Of a stretch of DNA of 64,000 nucleotides, positions 60,717 through 64,000 are shown in pieces. The stretch is from CAVSQX01 sp963730225 (lineage in GTDB: Bacteria > Planctomycetota > Phycisphaerae > Tepidisphaerales > Tepidisphaeraceae): assembly GCA_963730225.1 (NCBI GenBank), contig CAVSQX010000001.1, positions 1,178,001 to 1,242,000 on the forward strand, read 5' to 3'. The position numbers and the translations under genes are program-made. Positions within the stretch are counted from its first letter, which is position 1, and each line of letters starts with the position of its first letter. The notes under the pieces are model-generated. The model saw only the letters and a list, made by a program, of their open reading frames with translations. It did not search any database and was not told the DNA's origin.

Positions 60717-63011
60717 ATGTCCGTTCGTGCAATTAAAGCTCGCATTGTTTGCGATCAGCATGCTCTCGAACAATTATGGCGAGCCCACATGGTCTTCAAC
60801 AATCGCCTTACCCCGCTGATCCACACGCTCTTCAAAATGCGGCGCGGTGAGGTCGGCGACAATGCTGAGTTGCGGCAGCTCTATACAGATATTGGCCATT
60901 TTATTACCGGCTACGATGCGCAACAAGCCGACTATCTTCTTAATGCGATCAGTATGAATCGTAAGACGTGGGTTTGTTCTGATCCGAATCGCTTTAAGAA
61001 GTCCGTCAAGATCGGTAATCGCGACGGTACCACCCGCGAAATTTTCCTAAAGGATTGGGCCGAGCGCGCCATACAGCTTTCCAAATGCAAGCAATTGGTG
61101 TTTGACAAAGATGATCTACACGGTGACCTGCCCGCTTGCATGCGACAGGTAATTGGCCGCGAAACCGTTGCGATTATCAGTGGGCATGACAAATTGACTT
61201 CCATCTGGTTGAAAGAACACAAGGACTGGCTCAAGAAGAAGGCCCTTTGGGAAGCCGAGCCAGAAAACCAGAAGTACCTGGCAATTCGCCCTGTTTTCGA
61301 AAAATTTGAGCAGGAAATCGGCGGTACCTTACGCAAACGGCGCGGACGGTGGCACGCTTATCTTGACTTTCTACGGGCCAATCCGGCGTTGGCCGCATGG
61401 CGCGGCGGAGAATCCATAGTACATCCTTTAGATGATCCAGCACTGAAGCGCATTCAAAAAGCTAGGCCCTCGAAGAAGCGAAGCGTAGAGGCCGAAGAAT
61501 TCTGGAAGGTCAATCCCGAATTACTGGCATTGGATCGCCTGCACGGTTTTTATGAACGAGAATTTGTTCGTCGTGTAAAGACCAAACGTAACCGGGATGG
61601 TTTCAAGCACAGACCTACCTTTACAGAGCCTCACCCGATCAACCATCCACGCTGGTTTGTATTTAATGCCCCGCAAACCAAACCTTCTGGCTGGAGAAAC
61701 TTGGAGTTACCACAATCGCCGCTGGAAATGGGGTCCGTGGAGCTCTCCCTGCTCACAGATGATAAGAAGGATGGTCAATATCCATCGGCGTTCATCCCTA
61801 TCCGATTCAAGGCTGATCCGCGCCTGTCCGACCTCAAGCCCACAACGGTGCAATCGAAGATGACCAAGGGAAAAAACAAGGGAAATGAAAAGGATAAAGC
61901 GGCCTATGTCTGGCATGATCGGCATCTCCACATTAGTGATCGTCCCGCCACCATTGGGGGCATCAAATTGCTGTTCGACATTCGACCGGACGGCTTGCCG
62001 AAGTCCGCGTTTCTCATCTTCAACTGCAATGTCACAAGCATTCCGCTAACGCCTCTCGCCAAAGAAACCAAATCCGAATTCTCAGAGGAATTGACCGCGA
62101 GAGGTAAGAAAAAGTTCAAGGGACGCAAGATCCCTCCAGGCCTCGTCTCGTTGGCGGTTGATATCGGTATTCGGCACATCGGATTCGCATCCCTCGCAAA
62201 ATGGGATGGCCAGAATATTGATCTGCTGCGTGCGCGTAACATACGGATTGATACGCCAAACAACGGCTCGCCCGATCTTGATCAACTCGCCAGGCATAAG
62301 CGACGCTTGCGACGGCTGCGCGGGATGCGCGGTGACCCGATTAAGGGCGAAGCGTCCCATGTGGAATTGCAACAGCACATTGACCATATGGCCGAGGATC
62401 GCTTCAAGAAGGCCGCTCGCGCAATTATCAACCTCGCGCTGAATAGCCAAGCGGAGATCGACAAGAAATCCGGCCAGTCCTATCCGCGTGCCGACGTGCT
62501 CATTCTCGAAAACCTGGAAAATCTAATTCCCGACGCCGAAAAGGAACGTGGTATCAATCGCGCACTAATCAGCTTTAACCGGGGGCAACTGGTCAATTGC
62601 GTTCGCAAATTGGCGGATGATGTTGGTCTGAATGTTTTCGAAATCAGCCCCGTCGGCACGTCACAGGTTTGCCACAAATGCGGATCACTTGGCAGGCGAT
62701 ATAGCATTCGCCGTGAAGCCAAGGAAAAAGGGGAGGCAAGCAAGCCAGTCATTCACTTCGGGCCAACCGAATCGCTATTTGCCTGCCCGAAGTGTTCGGC
62801 AAACAAAGAAGGCAAGCCATTCACCTGCAATTCTGATTTCAATGCAGCCGTGAACCTGCAACGGAGATTTTTCATCGGAGAAGATGCCTTGAAGGATTTT
62901 GGCACCGACAAGGCGAAGCGAGCGGAAAGCATCAAAATAATCGAAGAAAAGTTAAGACCTCGGCTCGAAAATCTCCACGAACTTTCTGCACCGATAGAAA
63001 CGCCTTGGTGA
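60717..63011 (+). CDS. cas12: Compact Cas12 (type V) CRISPR effector nuclease, subtype unresolved
   Basis: 764 aa from ATG 60717 (AAGG seven bases upstream; a TTG at 60681 would add 12 residues). RuvC-I Asp482 is in LAVDIGIRHIGFASL, an Arg-rich helix HKRRLRRLRGMR follows at 527-538, RuvC-II Glu598 is in VLILENLENL, and RuvC-III Asp707 is in NSDFNAAVNLQ. Zinc cysteines: C652/C655, C690/C693, C704. Two stretches recall Cas12b: FTEPHPINHPRW (302-313) and HIDHMAEDRFKK (554-565). Length is close to Cas12g (about 767 aa) and far below Cas12b (about 1100). The N-terminal half is a helical REC-like lobe without known motifs. Gene is visibly poorer in G+C than its neighbours. A tracrRNA candidate and a CRISPR array follow; no adaptation genes are present. 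Confidence 0.9.
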   Translation: MSVRAIKARIVCDQHALEQLWRAHMVFNNRLTPLIHTLFKMRRGEVGDNAELRQLYTDIGHFITGYDAQQADYLLNAISMNRKTWVCSDPNRFKKSVKIGNRDGTTREIFLKDWAERAIQLSKCKQLVFDKDDLHGDLPACMRQVIGRETVAIISGHDKLTSIWLKEHKDWLKKKALWEAEPENQKYLAIRPVFEKFEQEIGGTLRKRRGRWHAYLDFLRANPALAAWRGGESIVHPLDDPALKRIQKARPSKKRSVEAEEFWKVNPELLALDRLHGFYEREFVRRVKTKRNRDGFKHRPTFTEPHPINHPRWFVFNAPQTKPSGWRNLELPQSPLEMGSVELSLLTDDKKDGQYPSAFIPIRFKADPRLSDLKPTTVQSKMTKGKNKGNEKDKAAYVWHDRHLHISDRPATIGGIKLLFDIRPDGLPKSAFLIFNCNVTSIPLTPLAKETKSEFSEELTARGKKKFKGRKIPPGLVSLAVDIGIRHIGFASLAKWDGQNIDLLRARNIRIDTPNNGSPDLDQLARHKRRLRRLRGMRGDPIKGEASHVELQQHIDHMAEDRFKKAARAIINLALNSQAEIDKKSGQSYPRADVLILENLENLIPDAEKERGINRALISFNRGQLVNCVRKLADDVGLNVFEISPVGTSQVCHKCGSLGRRYSIRREAKEKGEASKPVIHFGPTESLFACPKCSANKEGKPFTCNSDFNAAVNLQRRFFIGEDALKDFGTDKAKRAESIKIIEEKLRPRLENLHELSAPIETPW

Positions 63012-63308
63012 TTAGACCACGGCACGGTAAGATACACTTGTTGCGGTGTGCGAAAGCACCCACAGGCACGGCTATATGCAAGCCCGTTGGCGCGACAAGT
63101 GCTGTGTGTGAGTGTCAAAAGCTGTCTGAGCCCAAGGCATTCGTGCCGATAAAGCAGTACGAAGTTGAAGCAATTCAACCAAGGCGGCGGTGACGCACAG
63201 CGAGTCGATCTTTGAAAACCGAGTCGGCGGGGCGAGTGCGCCGGTGGTGGCAGGGGAGTCGGGGATCGCTCGCGGGCCCGTGCCAGCAATGAGTTATCCG
63301 CGATTTTT
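63012..63308 (+). ncRNA. Probable tracrRNA
   Basis: This 297-base gap after cas12 contains three compact hairpins: GUGC-GAAA-GCAC (63048-63059), GGCA-UUCG-UGCC (63136-63147) and GUUGAA-GCAA-UUCAAC (63164-63179). Then 63203-63234 is complementary to most of the CRISPR repeat: 24 Watson-Crick pairs plus one G-U over 28 aligned positions, with a GAAA bulge (63214-63217) and three mismatches. It includes AGTCGATC, ACCG, GTCGG and GGGGCG. A possible terminator follows. Effector-anti-repeat-array order and direction match type V loci that need a tracrRNA. Ends of the RNA are not known. Confidence 0.8.
63270..63308 (+). terminator. Possible tracrRNA terminator
   Basis: TCGCGG (63270-63275) and CCGCGA (63298-63303) can pair across a 22-base loop, and TTTTT follows (63304-63308). 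The loop is long for an intrinsic terminator, so this is tentative. Confidence 0.35.
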
Positions 63309-63401
63309 CCAAGCGATGAATGCAATTGGACCTCTCAATTTCGTCCATGCTCGTTTGACGGCATGTAAATGTCGCGTAAGCCAGTCTTTGCGAGTGCGGC
63401 G

Positions 63402-63652
63402 GAGCGCCCCCCCGACGCGGTAATGATCGGCTGACACAAGTTTCATAATGATCTGACTCCGTGTTCGCCGTGCGAGCGCCCCCCCGACGCGGTAATGATC
63501 GGCTGACACTGGGAGCGGCGACAGGACAAATTCGTCCGCGAGCTGAGCGCCCCCCCGACGCGGTAATGATCGGCTGACACCTGTAGCCGTTCAGCGAGAA
63601 ACTCCCCGCCTGGACGGAGCGCCCCCCCGACGCGGTAATGATCGGCTGACAC
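63402..63652 (+). CRISPR. CRISPR array, four repeats and three spacers
   Basis: Four identical 36-base repeats at 63402-63437, 63474-63509, 63545-63580 and 63617-63652. Each opens GAGCG, has seven C, then GACGCGG, TAATGATCGG and ends CTGACAC. Spacers are 36, 35 and 36 bases (63438-63473, 63510-63544, 63581-63616). The direction (3' end GACAC next to the spacer) and the + strand anti-repeat agree with cas12 orientation. The 93 bases before the first repeat (63309-63401) hold no gene and would be the leader. After the last repeat, 63653-63697 may contain a residual spacer without a closing repeat. Confidence 0.97.
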
Positions 63653-63697
63653 TTGACGCCGCCGGCGAAGGAAGCTGAAAAGGTGACATCCACCGTT

Positions 63698-64000
63698 TCA
63701 CGATTTCTCGCGCTTTTTTTCCGGGCGGCCGCGCGGGTTCAGCGTGTATTGCAAGCCCATTCGTTGGGCCATCGTTGCCGTCCATTTCGCACCTCCCAAC
63801 GGTCGTCCGCGCTGGAAGCTCGCCTTTAGCCGCTGGTTGTCCACCGGGACCAACGCTTCATTCACCAGCGCAGTCCAATTGCCCGGCCGATCCACCGGCC
63901 AATCGTCCAGGATCGCCGCGGATAATTTACCCTGGCAACCCAAGCTCGACCAGCGCCAGTTCTGCGCCCGCTTGACCAGCCTGGCCCGCAGCGGATTGGA
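63698..64000 (-). CDS. REP-associated tyrosine transposase (RAYT), 5' part outside window
   Basis: The minus-strand frame is open from the window end to TGA at 63698, about 100 residues. SNPLRARLVKRAQNWRWSSL, then RPGNWTALVNEAL, RGRPLGGAKWTATMAQRMGL, and the final LNPRGRPEKKREKS are the characteristic C-terminal blocks of RAYT (Y1/IS200-like) proteins. The catalytic Tyr region would lie beyond 64000. These proteins act on REP palindromes in other genomes; REP-like hairpins occur in this window at 12418, 16292 and 51619. Confidence 0.9.
   Translation of the reverse strand, partial: SNPLRARLVKRAQNWRWSSLGCQGKLSAAILDDWPVDRPGNWTALVNEALVPVDNQRLKASFQRGRPLGGAKWTATMAQRMGLQYTLNPRGRPEKKREKS

Noticed and set aside
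60717..63011. TnpB or IS605-type transposon protein instead of Cas12
   Set aside because: Length (764 aa), adjoining array with a matching anti-repeat, and absence of TnpA or right-end omega-RNA features favour Cas12.
63355..63382. TTGACG followed 16 bases later by TAAGCC as a pre-crRNA promoter
   Set aside because: The -35 is good but the -10 matches the consensus in only two positions; not enough to list as a feature.
63438..63473. Spacer 1 contains TAATGATC and TGAC, also found in the repeat
   Set aside because: Eight shared bases in one 36-base spacer could be chance, and the rest does not align; not a degenerate repeat.
63175..63785. Minus-strand frames across the array with repeated SADHYRVGGA peptide
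   Set aside because: The repeated peptide is just the translation of the CRISPR repeats in successive frames; not a repeat protein.
59298..64000. cas1, cas2 or cas4 near the array
   Set aside because: All frames in this segment were considered; none has adaptation-protein motifs. They could lie beyond 64000.

Overview
The window looks like a chromosomal segment of a planctomycete, most likely of the Phycisphaerae type. It carries a PEP-CTERM/dockerin-like secreted protein, a prepilin-like protein with the planctomycete-style C-terminal DG motif, several TPR proteins fused to SPINDLY-type O-GlcNAc transferase domains, an unusually long acyl carrier protein, and G+C-rich, densely packed genes. 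No rRNA or tRNA gene was recognised.

Layout. 1-5923: secreted carbohydrate-related genes (partial glucoamylase-like hydrolase, prepilin-like protein, LacI regulator, PEP-CTERM protein) with two LacI-type operators. 5946-10917: overlapping minus-strand operon pyrR-pyrB-pyrC followed by a GH3 beta-glucosidase. 11140-20724: housekeeping and small genes (metallophosphoesterase, TPR, alanine dehydrogenase, sigma-54 regulator, Gfo/Idh oxidoreductase, ABC permease, divergent IspD). 21052-26516: purA, PIN-TRAM protein, zinc-ribbon protein, frameshifted SPINDLY protein. 26523-35694: inositol-phosphatase-like protein, leuA behind a textbook leucine attenuator, hemB, DUF481, MFS, TatA, RluD. 35780-41002: two SPINDLY proteins and a sulfotransferase. 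40999-46861: ffh, zinc-ribbon, glycosyltransferase, pseudouridine synthase, bL21. 46988-51275: a second type II fatty-acid/polyketide-like cluster (two dehydratases, ACP, two ketosynthases, one of which lacks both catalytic histidines). 51294-59297: PilZ, nfo, mnmE, yidC, phosphoesterase, homoserine dehydrogenase, apgM.

The right end (59298-64000) is the accessory part. A complete 1069-bp insertion sequence with 19-bp inverted repeats and a 10-bp target duplication lies upstream of a compact (764 aa) type V CRISPR effector. Downstream of the effector is a 390-bp non-coding stretch holding three tetraloop hairpins and a near-full-length anti-repeat, i.e. a probable tracrRNA, then a four-repeat CRISPR array (36-nt repeats with a run of seven C). 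A truncated REP-associated tyrosine transposase (RAYT) closes the window. No cas1, cas2 or cas4 is present. The effector has motifs resembling Cas12b but a length close to Cas12g, so its subtype is open; this is the best candidate for an undescribed system here.

Many genes, including the essential ffh, are broken by single-base frameshifts, and nearly all breaks fall at or beside GCGC. This looks more like systematic sequence error (perhaps at modified GCGC sites) than decay, so several genes flagged as broken are probably intact in the organism.
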